NCBI GenBank assembly: GCA_050251775.1
Contig: JBFWMD010000038.1
Span: 1 to 31,855 of the forward strand
Reading direction: 5' to 3'
DNA: 31,855 nt
Origin: Paucidesulfovibrio sp050251775
Lineage (GTDB): Bacteria > Desulfobacterota > Desulfovibrionia > Desulfovibrionales > Desulfovibrionaceae
Made by a program: the position numbers and the translations under genes. The notes under the pieces are model-generated. The model made no database searches, had not been told where the DNA came from, and worked only from the letters and a program-made list of their open reading frames with translations. Numbering within the stretch: the first letter of the stretch is position 1; each line of letters begins with the position of its first letter. Positions 7,438-14,308 of this stretch are shown in pieces.

Positions 7438-8438
7438 TGGTTCTCCGGGCTGTCGCTCTTGCGCTGGTTGTTGATGTCGGGTGTGGGCGCGGCGCGGAAA
7501 ACGGGCCGCTCCAGGAAGCGCTGGTACGGGGTCCAGGCCGGGCCATCGGCCGGTTCGAGCTGGTCCACGGCCCCGGCGATAATGTTCATTTTCGAGTCCA
7601 TCATGTCCGCCAGGTGCAGGGCAAAGGCCTCGGCGCTCTTGGGCCGCACGGGCGCGCCGAACTCATGTTCGCCGTGGTGGCTGAGGATCAGATGCTTGAG
7701 GTGCAGGACCAGTTCCGGCTCCAGGTCGCGGGCCTTGGCGAAAAACGGGCCCAGGATTTCCAGGCCCAGTTCGATGTGCCCGAGGAGCTGGCCCGCGTCG
7801 GTGTAGCCGTTTTCCGGTCCGCCGGTCAGTTCCCAGGCCTTGCCGAGGTCGTGGAAGATGGCTCCGGCCAGCAGGATCTGCCGGTCGAGTTGCGGGTAGA
7901 AATCGCAGGAGGCCATGCACAGCCGGGCCACGCCGAGGGTGTGCTCCAGCAGGCCGCCCACATAGGCGTGGTGCACCACTTTGGCGCCCATGCCGTGGAG
8001 CAGCCGGGGGCGGATCTCCTCGTCCTTGAGCACACGGCGCACAAGGTTCTTGAGCGGTTTGTGCGTGATGTGCTCCAGCACGAGGTCGTCCACGGCCTCC
8101 ATCAGCTCTTCGGGTGGAATCTGGCTGCGCGGCAGAAAATCGCCGGGGTCCGGGGACTCGCCGTTGAGCACGGCCAGGGATTCCACCTTGACCTGGGGCT
8201 TGTTCTTGAAGCTGCCGACCTGGCCGCCGATCTCCACGAACATGCCGGGGTCGAGGCGGTCGTACTGTTCGCTGAGCGGGCTCCAGATCATGGCGTCCAC
8301 CCGGCCGCTGGAATCCTGGAGCACCAGCCGCCAGTAGGGGCCGTTGCGGGCCTGGGCGCGCTGGGCCTCGGCCAGAAGAAAAACGTCCCGGATCGTGTCT
8401 CCGGGGCAAAGGTCGCGGACATATATATTCTTTTCCAT
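7413..8438 (-). CDS. OB-fold/HD-domain 3'-5' exoribonuclease, YhaM family
   Basis: Predicted nuclease of 341 residues. The N-terminal ~100 residues form an OB nucleic-acid-binding domain (GDTIRDVFLLAEAQ, GPYWRLVLQDSSG, GMFVEIGGQVG). An HD domain follows with VVHHAYVGGLLEHTL (near residue 155), IFHDLGK (near residue 193), LSHHGEHEFG and ALHLADMMDSKMN, which supply the metal-binding His/Asp residues. This order and length match YhaM, a 3'-5' exoribonuclease of Gram-positive bacteria; activity in this lineage is inferred. The start at 8438 (MEKNIY) has GAGAGAG upstream. An alternative ATG at 8453 has no ribosome site. The gene overlaps tmk by 25 bases and is divergent from surE. Confidence 0.87.
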   Translation of the reverse strand: MEKNIYVRDLCPGDTIRDVFLLAEAQRAQARNGPYWRLVLQDSSGRVDAMIWSPLSEQYDRLDPGMFVEIGGQVGSFKNKPQVKVESLAVLNGESPDPGDFLPRSQIPPEELMEAVDDLVLEHITHKPLKNLVRRVLKDEEIRPRLLHGMGAKVVHHAYVGGLLEHTLGVARLCMASCDFYPQLDRQILLAGAIFHDLGKAWELTGGPENGYTDAGQLLGHIELGLEILGPFFAKARDLEPELVLHLKHLILSHHGEHEFGAPVRPKSAEAFALHLADMMDSKMNIIAGAVDQLEPADGPAWTPYQRFLERPVFRAAPTPDINNQRKSDSPENQCFLPLRG

Positions 8439-8472
8439 GCTCTCTCTTGCCATTGGAACGGTGATGCAGTAC

Positions 8473-8499
8473 CCCGCTGTTGCGGGACGGCGAATCGCC
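8473..8499. repeat. Two small adjacent hairpins in the divergent yhaM-like/surE region
   Basis: CCCGC-TGTT-GCGGG (8473-8486) and GGCG-AAT-CGCC (8489-8499) are perfect short inverted repeats in the 170-base divergent region 8439-8608. They could act in the leader of either gene or as a protein site. I see no convincing -35/-10 pair in this region for either gene. Confidence 0.35.
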
Positions 8500-8608
8500 G
8501 CCAGCCTGATGTACGCCATTTCCCCACGGGGTGCAAACCTTGCCCGGAGCAAAGCGGCGAGGCCTGGGGGCTGCGAACCGGCCGGACCCGGAAACCCAAG
8601 AGGTGCGC

Positions 8609-9376
8609 ATGCGAATTCTCCTGACCAACGACGATGGTATCCAGGCCCACGGGCTGCGCGCGCTGTACGCGGCGCTGAACGAGGCCGGACACGAGGTCCG
8701 CGTGGTGGCGCCCGTGGCCGAGCAGTCCGCCGTGGGGCACGCCATCACCTTCCACACCCCGCTGCGGGTGCATGAATTCCGCGAGGACGGCTTTTGCGGC
8801 CTGGGCGTTCACGGCACGCCGGCGGACTGCGTCAAGCTCGGCCTGACCACCCTGGTCCGGGAGCCGGTGGACCTGGTCCTTTCCGGGATCAACAAGGGCG
8901 CCAACGTGGGGGTGGACATCGTCTACTCCGGCACGGTCTCCGCGGCCACGGAAGCGGCCCTGATGTCCATTCCGGCCATGGCCGTGTCCATGGACGATTT
9001 CAAGATCCGGGACCTGCGCGAGCAGGCCCGCTTTGCCGTGGCCCTGATTCCGGATGTGCCCTGGGGTGAGATTCCCGCCAAGACGCTGCTGAACCTGAAC
9101 TTTCCCTCCTGCCCCTTTGCGGAGCACAAGGGCTTGCGCCTCTGCCTGCATACCCGCGCGGCTTACAACGACTGGTACGTGGAACGCACCGACCCGCGCG
9201 GCAATCCGTATTATTGGCTGGAAGGGGAGATTCCCGCTGGCTCCATTAGCCCGGATCGGGACCGCGCCCTGCTCACGGAAGGGTACGTGACCCTGACGCC
9301 CCTGCATTTCGATTTCAATGATCGTGAGACCCTGGACCTGCTCGGAGAGCGCCTGCCAGGGGTCGCAAAGCGTTGA
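8609..9376 (+). CDS. surE: 5'/3'-nucleotidase SurE
   Basis: Metal-dependent nucleoside monophosphate phosphatase, 255 residues, cytoplasmic. The metal site opens with LLTNDDGI (two Asp at residues 8-9), followed by VVAPVAEQSAVGHAIT with the metal-binding Ser. The signature VLSGINKGANVGVDIVYSGTVSAATEA follows (quoted in parts: SGINKGANVG and YSGTVSAATEA). TPADCVKLGL is also typical. The ATG at 8609 is chosen because AAGAGGT lies just upstream and the protein then starts directly with the first beta strand. The frame is open a further 26 codons upstream with no ribosome site. The stop codon overlaps the -35 box of the gap promoter. Confidence 0.95.
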   Translation: MRILLTNDDGIQAHGLRALYAALNEAGHEVRVVAPVAEQSAVGHAITFHTPLRVHEFREDGFCGLGVHGTPADCVKLGLTTLVREPVDLVLSGINKGANVGVDIVYSGTVSAATEAALMSIPAMAVSMDDFKIRDLREQARFAVALIPDVPWGEIPAKTLLNLNFPSCPFAEHKGLRLCLHTRAAYNDWYVERTDPRGNPYYWLEGEIPAGSISPDRDRALLTEGYVTLTPLHFDFNDRETLDLLGERLPGVAKR

Positions 9377-9401
9377 CGGGGCGGTTGGCGCGGCTTATAG
9401 A
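9373..9401 (+). promoter_or_regulatory. Sigma-70-type promoter of gap
   Basis: TTGACG (9373-9378), a 17-base spacer and TATAGA (9396-9401). The -35 overlaps the surE stop codon. A start near 9408 would give a leader of about 115 bases before the gap ATG. Confidence 0.65.
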
Positions 9402-9457
9402 TACGATTGCACAGGATTTACAGGCTCAAGCGGCCCTTGGATGTGAGATATCGTGCG

Positions 9458-9482
9458 GGAAAACGGCCCTGAGCGGTTTTCC
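9458..9482. repeat. Inverted repeat in the gap leader
   Basis: GGAAAAC (9458-9464) and GTTTTCC (9476-9482) are perfect 7-base arms around an 11-base loop, inside the predicted untranslated leader of gap and about 41 bases before the ATG. No T run follows, so it is not a terminator. It could be an RNA hairpin or a repressor site. Confidence 0.4.
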
Positions 9483-9523
9483 GCGTAGAGCGTAGGACTC
9501 CATAGCGCAAAGGAGATTTGGAA

Positions 9524-10507
9524 ATGGCTGTGAAAGTTGGATTGAACGGCTTCGGCCGTATCGGACGCTACCTGACCCGCCTGATGGCGGAGGAAAACGG
9601 CCTGGAGCTGGTGGCCGTCAACGCCCGCGCGAGCAATGAGCAACTCGCCCATCTTCTCAAATACGATTCCGTACATGGTCGTTTCATGGACGTGGAGCCC
9701 ACGGAAGCGGGCTTCAAGGTCAAAGGACGCGAAATCAAGGTCACCCGCAACGCGCCCGGTGAATGGACCTGGGGCGACCTGGGCTGCGATCTGGTGGTGG
9801 AGAGCACCGGCAAGTTCACCGACCGCGAGAGCTGCGAAAAGCACCTGGCCTGCGGGGCGAAGAGGGTCGTGATTTCCGCGCCGGGCAAGAACGCCGACCA
9901 GACCGTCGTCATGGGCGTGAACGACGCGGACCTCAAGCCCGAACACAAGATCATTTCCAACGCCTCCTGCACGACCAACTGCCTGGCCCCGGTGGCCAAG
10001 GTCATCAACGACACCTTCGGCATCCGCCACGGCCAGATGACCACGGTGCATTCCTACACCATGAGCCAGCGCATCCTGGACGGTTCGCACAAGGACATCC
10101 GCCGGGCCCGGGCCTGCGCCGTGAACATGGTCCCCACCAGCACCGGCGCGGCCAAGGCCGTGGGGCTGGTCATTCCGGAGCTGAACGGCAAGCTGGGCGG
10201 CCTTTCCGTGCGCGTGCCCACGCCCAACGTCTCCCTGGTGGACCTCGTGGTCGAGCTGGAGAAGCCGACCACGGTGGAGGAGGTCAACGCCGCGCTCAAG
10301 GCCGCAGCCAACGAACACATGGGCTACACCGAGGAATCCCTGGTCTCCATGGACTTTCTGGGCTCCACCCACGGCGGCGTGGTGGACGCTCCGCTGACCG
10401 CGGTGTTTGGTGGAACCCAGCTCAAATTGATTGTCTGGTATGACAACGAAGCGGGCTTCACCAACCAGTTGCTGCGGCTGATGCGCAAGGTCGGCGGCAT
10501 GATCTGA
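9524..10507 (+). CDS. gap: Type I glyceraldehyde-3-phosphate dehydrogenase with altered cofactor loop
   Basis: Oxidises glyceraldehyde-3-phosphate to 1,3-bisphosphoglycerate in glycolysis, and the reverse in gluconeogenesis. It has 327 residues. The Rossmann motif is GLNGFGRIGRY (residues 6-16). The catalytic cysteine is C149 in NASCTTNC, with its partner H176 in TVHSYTMSQR. Downstream blocks PTSTGAAKAVG, RVPTPNVSLVDL and VWYDNEAGF are typical, although the last usually reads NEWGY or NETGY. The loop after the second beta strand reads VNARAS (N33-S37), where NAD-specific enzymes have Asn-Asp. The ATG at 9524 has AAGGAGA upstream; an in-frame TTG at 9518 is less likely. The gene has its own promoter and terminator. 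Confidence 0.95.
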   Translation: MAVKVGLNGFGRIGRYLTRLMAEENGLELVAVNARASNEQLAHLLKYDSVHGRFMDVEPTEAGFKVKGREIKVTRNAPGEWTWGDLGCDLVVESTGKFTDRESCEKHLACGAKRVVISAPGKNADQTVVMGVNDADLKPEHKIISNASCTTNCLAPVAKVINDTFGIRHGQMTTVHSYTMSQRILDGSHKDIRRARACAVNMVPTSTGAAKAVGLVIPELNGKLGGLSVRVPTPNVSLVDLVVELEKPTTVEEVNAALKAAANEHMGYTEESLVSMDFLGSTHGGVVDAPLTAVFGGTQLKLIVWYDNEAGFTNQLLRLMRKVGGMI

Positions 10508-10534
10508 TTTATTTTGCGCCTGGAAAAATAAGAT

Positions 10535-10567
10535 AACCCGCCGGGATGGCTCCGGCGGGTTTTTTTG
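10535..10567 (+). terminator. Rho-independent terminator of gap
   Basis: ACCCGCCGG (10536-10544) pairs with CCGGCGGGT (10552-10560), giving 9 bp plus a further A-T, with a 7-base loop and seven T residues. It lies 28 bases after the gap stop and is a strong canonical terminator. Confidence 0.92.
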
Positions 10568-10591
10568 TTGCCTAAAAAAGATGTGATCTGG

Positions 10592-10619
10592 TTGACGCAG
10601 AAACGTAATTTCTGATAAT
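10592..10619 (+). promoter_or_regulatory. Sigma-70-type promoter of the CII-like regulator
   Basis: TTGACG (10592-10597), a 16-base spacer and GATAAT (10614-10619), preceded by T and flanked by AT-rich DNA (GTAATTTCTGATAATTTCTC). It is just past the gap terminator and 39 bases before the regulator ATG, making a leader of about 32 bases. Confidence 0.65.
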
Positions 10620-10658
10620 TTCTCTTCCAAGTCCCGTAAACTCAGGGGGGAGGATCAG

Positions 10659-10952
10659 ATGTATCCCAAGGATGTGACCAAGGTCGTTCAGGACACGGTG
10701 CTCGGTGGAGAGATGCAGGCCAAGGAGATTGCTGAACATCTCGGCAAACCTTATTCCACGCTGCTCAGGGAACTCAATCCTTTTGACATGCGTGCCAAGC
10801 TCGGGGTCGAAACCCTGATGGAGATCATGCGGGTCACCAAGGACCCGAGGCCGCTGGCGTTCATTGCCAAGCAGTTGGGATACCGGCTGGTTCCCGAGGG
10901 AGTTTCCTCTGAACGGACCGTCAAGATTTTCCGTCCCGGAGCCCGTGCCTGA
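10659..10952 (+). CDS. Phage CII-like DNA-binding regulator
   Basis: Small predicted DNA-binding protein of 97 residues. A helix-turn-helix-like segment spans about residues 20-40 (AKEIAEHLGKPYSTLLREL). The words LLRELNPFD, AKLGVETLMEIM and RPLAFIAKQLGY match the phage regulatory protein CII family (the Pfam-type CII domain found in phages and in many Desulfovibrio chromosomes). The ATG has GGGGAGGA upstream. No other phage gene is nearby, so this may be a host-adopted regulator. It lies between the gap terminator and the GH57 gene and has its own promoter. Targets are unknown. The AT-rich DNA just upstream is a natural place for autoregulation. Confidence 0.8.
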   Translation: MYPKDVTKVVQDTVLGGEMQAKEIAEHLGKPYSTLLRELNPFDMRAKLGVETLMEIMRVTKDPRPLAFIAKQLGYRLVPEGVSSERTVKIFRPGARA

Positions 10953-11054
10953 GGGCAATTGAAGGGCGCAGATCTCCTCGTTTTTTCGGCGCGACGTGAC
11001 GTGAGTGCGCAAGACGCCGCCAGCAGCCGCGCTGATTTGTTTCCGCACCCGGAA

Positions 11055-11088
11055 AGGCCCGGTCATGACGTTGGTCGTGGCCGGGCCT
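11055..11088. repeat. Long 15-bp hairpin between the CII-like gene and the GH57 gene
   Basis: AGGCCCGGTCATGAC (11055-11069) pairs with GTCGTGGCCGGGCCT (11074-11088) through 15 positions, two of them G-U, around a GTTG loop. It is preceded by AAA but followed by GTTCGTTCG rather than a T run. It may be a weak or decayed terminator for the regulator gene, or a leader structure of the GH57 gene 88 bases downstream. The remaining bases of this 224-base gap show nothing else I can support. Confidence 0.55.
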
Positions 11089-11176
11089 GTTCGTTCGTGG
11101 AGCGCAGTGGACTTGCCGTCCGGTTTCAGGCAGATTTCGACGGTTCCCAAAGCCAATCCCGCAACCGGAGACGTGC

Positions 11177-13429
11177 ATGAGCGGACTTCTTTGCATCCAC
11201 GGTCATTTCTACCAGCCACCACGCGAAGACCCCTGGTTGCAGTGCATTCTGCCCGAAGGCACGGCCGCTCCCGCCGTGAACTGGAACCGTCGCATCCTGG
11301 ATGAATCCTATGCACCGCTGGCCTTTGCCCGGCGTCAGGACGGGCAGGGCCGGATCGCGGAAATCGTCAACTGCTACGAGTGGATGAATTTCAATGTCGG
11401 CCCGACGCTGCTCTCCTGGCTGGAGCGGCGCGCGCCCCAGGTCTACGCCCGGATGCTGGAGGCGGACCGCCGTTCCCTGACGCGCTGGGGCCACGGCAAT
11501 GCCATGGCTCAGGTTTATCATCACGCCATTTTGCCCCTGGCCACGTTGCGGGACCGTCGTCTGGAAATCGCCTGGGCCCTGGACGACTTTGAGGCGCGCT
11601 TTCGCCGGCGGGCCGAGGGGCTCTGGCTTTCCGAAGCCGCCGTGGATACGCCCACCCTGGAGATCATGGCCGAGATGGGGTTGCGGTTCACCATCCTCGC
11701 GCCGCATCAGGCCGAGGCTGTGGCCGGGCCGGACGGACAGTGGCGCGCCGTGGACGAGGGGGACGTGGATGTCCGGCGTCCCTATCGCGTGGAACTGCCC
11801 TCGGGCCGAAACCTGGCGGTGTTCTTCTATAATGGTCCCCTGTCGCGAGCCGTGGCCTTTGAGGGGCTGCTCGCTGACGGGGAGCGCTTCTGGCAGCGTC
11901 TGGCCGGGCAGGGCGCGGACGGTCTGCTCAGCCTGGGCACGGACGGCGAAACCTACGGACATCACTTCCGCTTCGGGGAAATGGCCCTGGCCTACGTCCT
12001 GGAGCAGGCGCGCAATGGGCGCGACGGCTGGAGCCTGACCAACTATTCGGCCTATCTCGCGGACCATCCCCCGGCGCAAAGCGTGCGCCTGCACGAGCGG
12101 ACTTCCTGGAGCTGCGCCCACGGCGTGGAGCGCTGGCGTTCGGATTGCGGCTGCACCGACGGTGGGCATCCCGGCTACAACCAGCGCTGGCGCGGCCCGC
12201 TGCGCGACGGACTGAACGCGGTCAAGGCGGAACTGGACCGGCACTACGACCAGGCGGGCGCGGAGGTCTTTGCGGAGCCGGAAAACGCGCTGCTGGCCTA
12301 TGGCCTGCTGCTGGCCCACGGGGTGAGTCCCCAGGAGTTCCAGCGGCAGCAATTCCAGGCTGGACTTTTTCATGATAAAGTCGAGAAAGCCTGGAATCTG
12401 TTGGAAATGCAACGTTTTGGTCTTTCAATGTTCGCGAGTTGCGCCTGGTTTTTTGACGACATGGCCCGAGTGGAGCCACGCAATGCCCTGGCATTTTGTT
12501 TGCGTGCTATGGAATGTTGTCGGAGTTCCGGCGGGCCCGAGCTGGAGCCGCTTCTTTTGGAGCATTTGCGCGCTGCGCGACCCAATGACGAGCGCTTCGC
12601 GGACGGCGAAGAGCTTTACCGGCGGGAAGCGCTGACCCGGCGTCAGACGCCTGCCCGGCTCGTGGCCCTGGGACTGATGCAACTGCGGGCCAAGGGGGAA
12701 CTGCCCGAGCCGGGCGGCGAGGCCGTGACCCAGTGGATCGGGGCCCAGGTGGCTGTGGCCCGTGCGGGCAAGGGGCCGGGGGAAACGGACGCCGAGTTTG
12801 CCGGAACCGCATTGCTGCGGTTTCGTCATGCCGGACAGATTCCCGGGGAGGCCCGGCGCTGCCGCTGGCGCTGGCTGGACGCGGACATGCGGGACTTTTT
12901 TGCCGGAGAACTGGTCGTGGACTGCGGACAGGGCGAGGAAAAGGTTCGCCCGCACGATTTGCACTGGAAGTTGCGCCAGGAAACCGTGCTGGAGGCTCTG
13001 GAACGCATGGGCCGAAAGGACCGTGCCCTGCTGGAGAACCAGATCAGGGAGGCGCGTCTGTTCCTGGAATATCGCGCCCATCAGAACACGCCCCAGCTCG
13101 CGCCGCTCTGGGCCGCACGCTGGCCCGCGCTTATCGTGGCCCTGGTCTGGCACGGCATCGGCGCTGATAATCGGGATTTTGTGGAATTTCTCCGGACCAC
13201 TGGCGCGCAGCACCCTGCCCGGCTCTGGCTGGAGCAGCGCTTTGGTCGCGAAATATTCGACTGGCTCAGCGCCGGGCAGATGGACACCGAGGCGTTGTTG
13301 GCCCTTCTGGGGCGTAGTCGGGCAGCCGGGCTGTACGTCGATCTCTGGGGCGTACAGAATTACGTCTGGGAACGGGGCCTGCACCGGGAGGACGCTGCCC
13401 TGGCCGAGGCCCTGGGACTGCGAAACTGA
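11177..13429 (+). CDS. Glycoside hydrolase family 57 protein with DUF3536-type C-terminal region
   Basis: Large predicted alpha-glucan-active enzyme of 750 residues. The N-terminal half is a GH57 barrel: the first strand reads LLCIHGHFYQPPRED. WGHGNAMAQVYHH gives a further active-site block. GLWLSEAAVD holds the probable nucleophile E153, and SLGTDGETYGHH holds the probable acid/base D256. The C-terminal ~400 residues match the DUF3536-like extension (SWSCAHGVERWRSDCGC, WNLLEMQRFGLSMFASCAWFF, the latter quoted in part as RFGLSMFASCAWFFDD). GH57 includes amylases, branching enzymes and 4-alpha-glucanotransferases. Which activity applies here is unknown. No signal peptide is seen, so it is probably cytoplasmic and acts on storage glucan. 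GGAG lies six bases before the ATG. Confidence 0.9.
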   Translation: MSGLLCIHGHFYQPPREDPWLQCILPEGTAAPAVNWNRRILDESYAPLAFARRQDGQGRIAEIVNCYEWMNFNVGPTLLSWLERRAPQVYARMLEADRRSLTRWGHGNAMAQVYHHAILPLATLRDRRLEIAWALDDFEARFRRRAEGLWLSEAAVDTPTLEIMAEMGLRFTILAPHQAEAVAGPDGQWRAVDEGDVDVRRPYRVELPSGRNLAVFFYNGPLSRAVAFEGLLADGERFWQRLAGQGADGLLSLGTDGETYGHHFRFGEMALAYVLEQARNGRDGWSLTNYSAYLADHPPAQSVRLHERTSWSCAHGVERWRSDCGCTDGGHPGYNQRWRGPLRDGLNAVKAELDRHYDQAGAEVFAEPENALLAYGLLLAHGVSPQEFQRQQFQAGLFHDKVEKAWNLLEMQRFGLSMFASCAWFFDDMARVEPRNALAFCLRAMECCRSSGGPELEPLLLEHLRAARPNDERFADGEELYRREALTRRQTPARLVALGLMQLRAKGELPEPGGEAVTQWIGAQVAVARAGKGPGETDAEFAGTALLRFRHAGQIPGEARRCRWRWLDADMRDFFAGELVVDCGQGEEKVRPHDLHWKLRQETVLEALERMGRKDRALLENQIREARLFLEYRAHQNTPQLAPLWAARWPALIVALVWHGIGADNRDFVEFLRTTGAQHPARLWLEQRFGREIFDWLSAGQMDTEALLALLGRSRAAGLYVDLWGVQNYVWERGLHREDAALAEALGLRN

Positions 13430-13468
13430 ACCCGCGCGGAATGCGCGCCGGTCGGGGACTGCAGGGGC

Positions 13469-14275
13469 TCAGTCGAACGTGAGCCGCATGCCGGCGTGGG
13501 TGCGTAGCACCTCGCACCCCAGGTGGCGTTCCAGATAGTCGGCGGCCTTGTGGCCGGTGCAGTGGCCGCAGGCCAGGGTACGGACCTCGAATGCTTCCAG
13601 GGCCTGCGCGGTTTGTTCCCATTGGGCTTCTTGCGCGCGGTAGAGATGCAACCCGCCGACCACGGCTCGCAGTCGGTCCAGCCCACATTGTTCCCGCAGA
13701 TGGAGCAGGCTGTTTTCCAGGCCGGAATGGCAGCAGCCCAGCAGAAGCACCGGTCTCTGCGGCGTTTCCAGCAGCAGGAAGGCGTCGTCCGGAACCAAGT
13801 CCAGATGTTTGCCTTCCGGATCGTAGCTGAACCCGCGCACCGCCTGGAACAGGCCGGGCCGCCGGGGAATGTCCGTGAACATCCGCAGGCCGGGCGCGAG
13901 TTCCCGTTCGCCCTGGACAGCCTCGAAGGCGGGCAGGGGAACGGGCGGACCGATGGACTTCAGCGTGGACTTTTCGATGTTGTAGCGGACCGCTCCCGCA
14001 TGGGGGTGGGCCAGGATGCGCCCCGAGAAGCCCGCGGCGAGCAAGGCCTGGAGGCCGCCGGTGTGGTCGTAGTGGCCGTGGGAAAGGGCCAGCCCTTCGG
14101 CCCGGACCGGATCGATGTCGAGCAGGGCGGCGTTTTCCAGAAACAGATCGCTGTTGCCTGTGTCCCAGAGCCAGAGCGCATCCGTATCGGTCTCTAGCGC
14201 CACGCTCCAGCCCCATTCCGAGCCGAGGCCGGGCGCGGCGTCATTGTCGCAGAGCAGAGTCAGGCGGGTGATCAT
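13469..14275 (-). CDS. MBL-fold metallohydrolase (COG1237, dihydropterin-ribofuranosyl-aminobenzene phosphate synthase-like)
   Basis: Metallo-beta-lactamase-fold protein of 268 residues, cytoplasmic. The metal-binding motif is LSHGHYDHTGG with H66, H68, D70 and H71. WDTGNSDLFLENAALL precedes it. Later family marks are LLGCCHSGLENSL, VVGGLHL and ACGHCTGHKAADYL. These place it in the COG1237 group, which is often named after the methanopterin-pathway enzyme; in bacteria the true reaction is generally unknown. It is the last gene of the minus-strand operon, 33 bases after cimA, and is convergent with the GH57 gene only 39 bases away. I see no strong terminator in that 39-base gap. Confidence 0.88.
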   Translation of the reverse strand: MITRLTLLCDNDAAPGLGSEWGWSVALETDTDALWLWDTGNSDLFLENAALLDIDPVRAEGLALSHGHYDHTGGLQALLAAGFSGRILAHPHAGAVRYNIEKSTLKSIGPPVPLPAFEAVQGERELAPGLRMFTDIPRRPGLFQAVRGFSYDPEGKHLDLVPDDAFLLLETPQRPVLLLGCCHSGLENSLLHLREQCGLDRLRAVVGGLHLYRAQEAQWEQTAQALEAFEVRTLACGHCTGHKAADYLERHLGCEVLRTHAGMRLTFD

Positions 14276-14308
14276 TTCGCAGAGCTCTCGATTCCGGCGA
14301 TGCCGGGG

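Noticed and set aside
8520..8608. Words GCAAACC and GCAAAGC upstream of surE, as in c-di-GMP-I (GEMM) riboswitches
   Set aside because: The helix with the GNRA tetraloop that must lie between them is missing (only about 8 bases), and the 3' pairing region does not fit. A covariance-model search would settle it.
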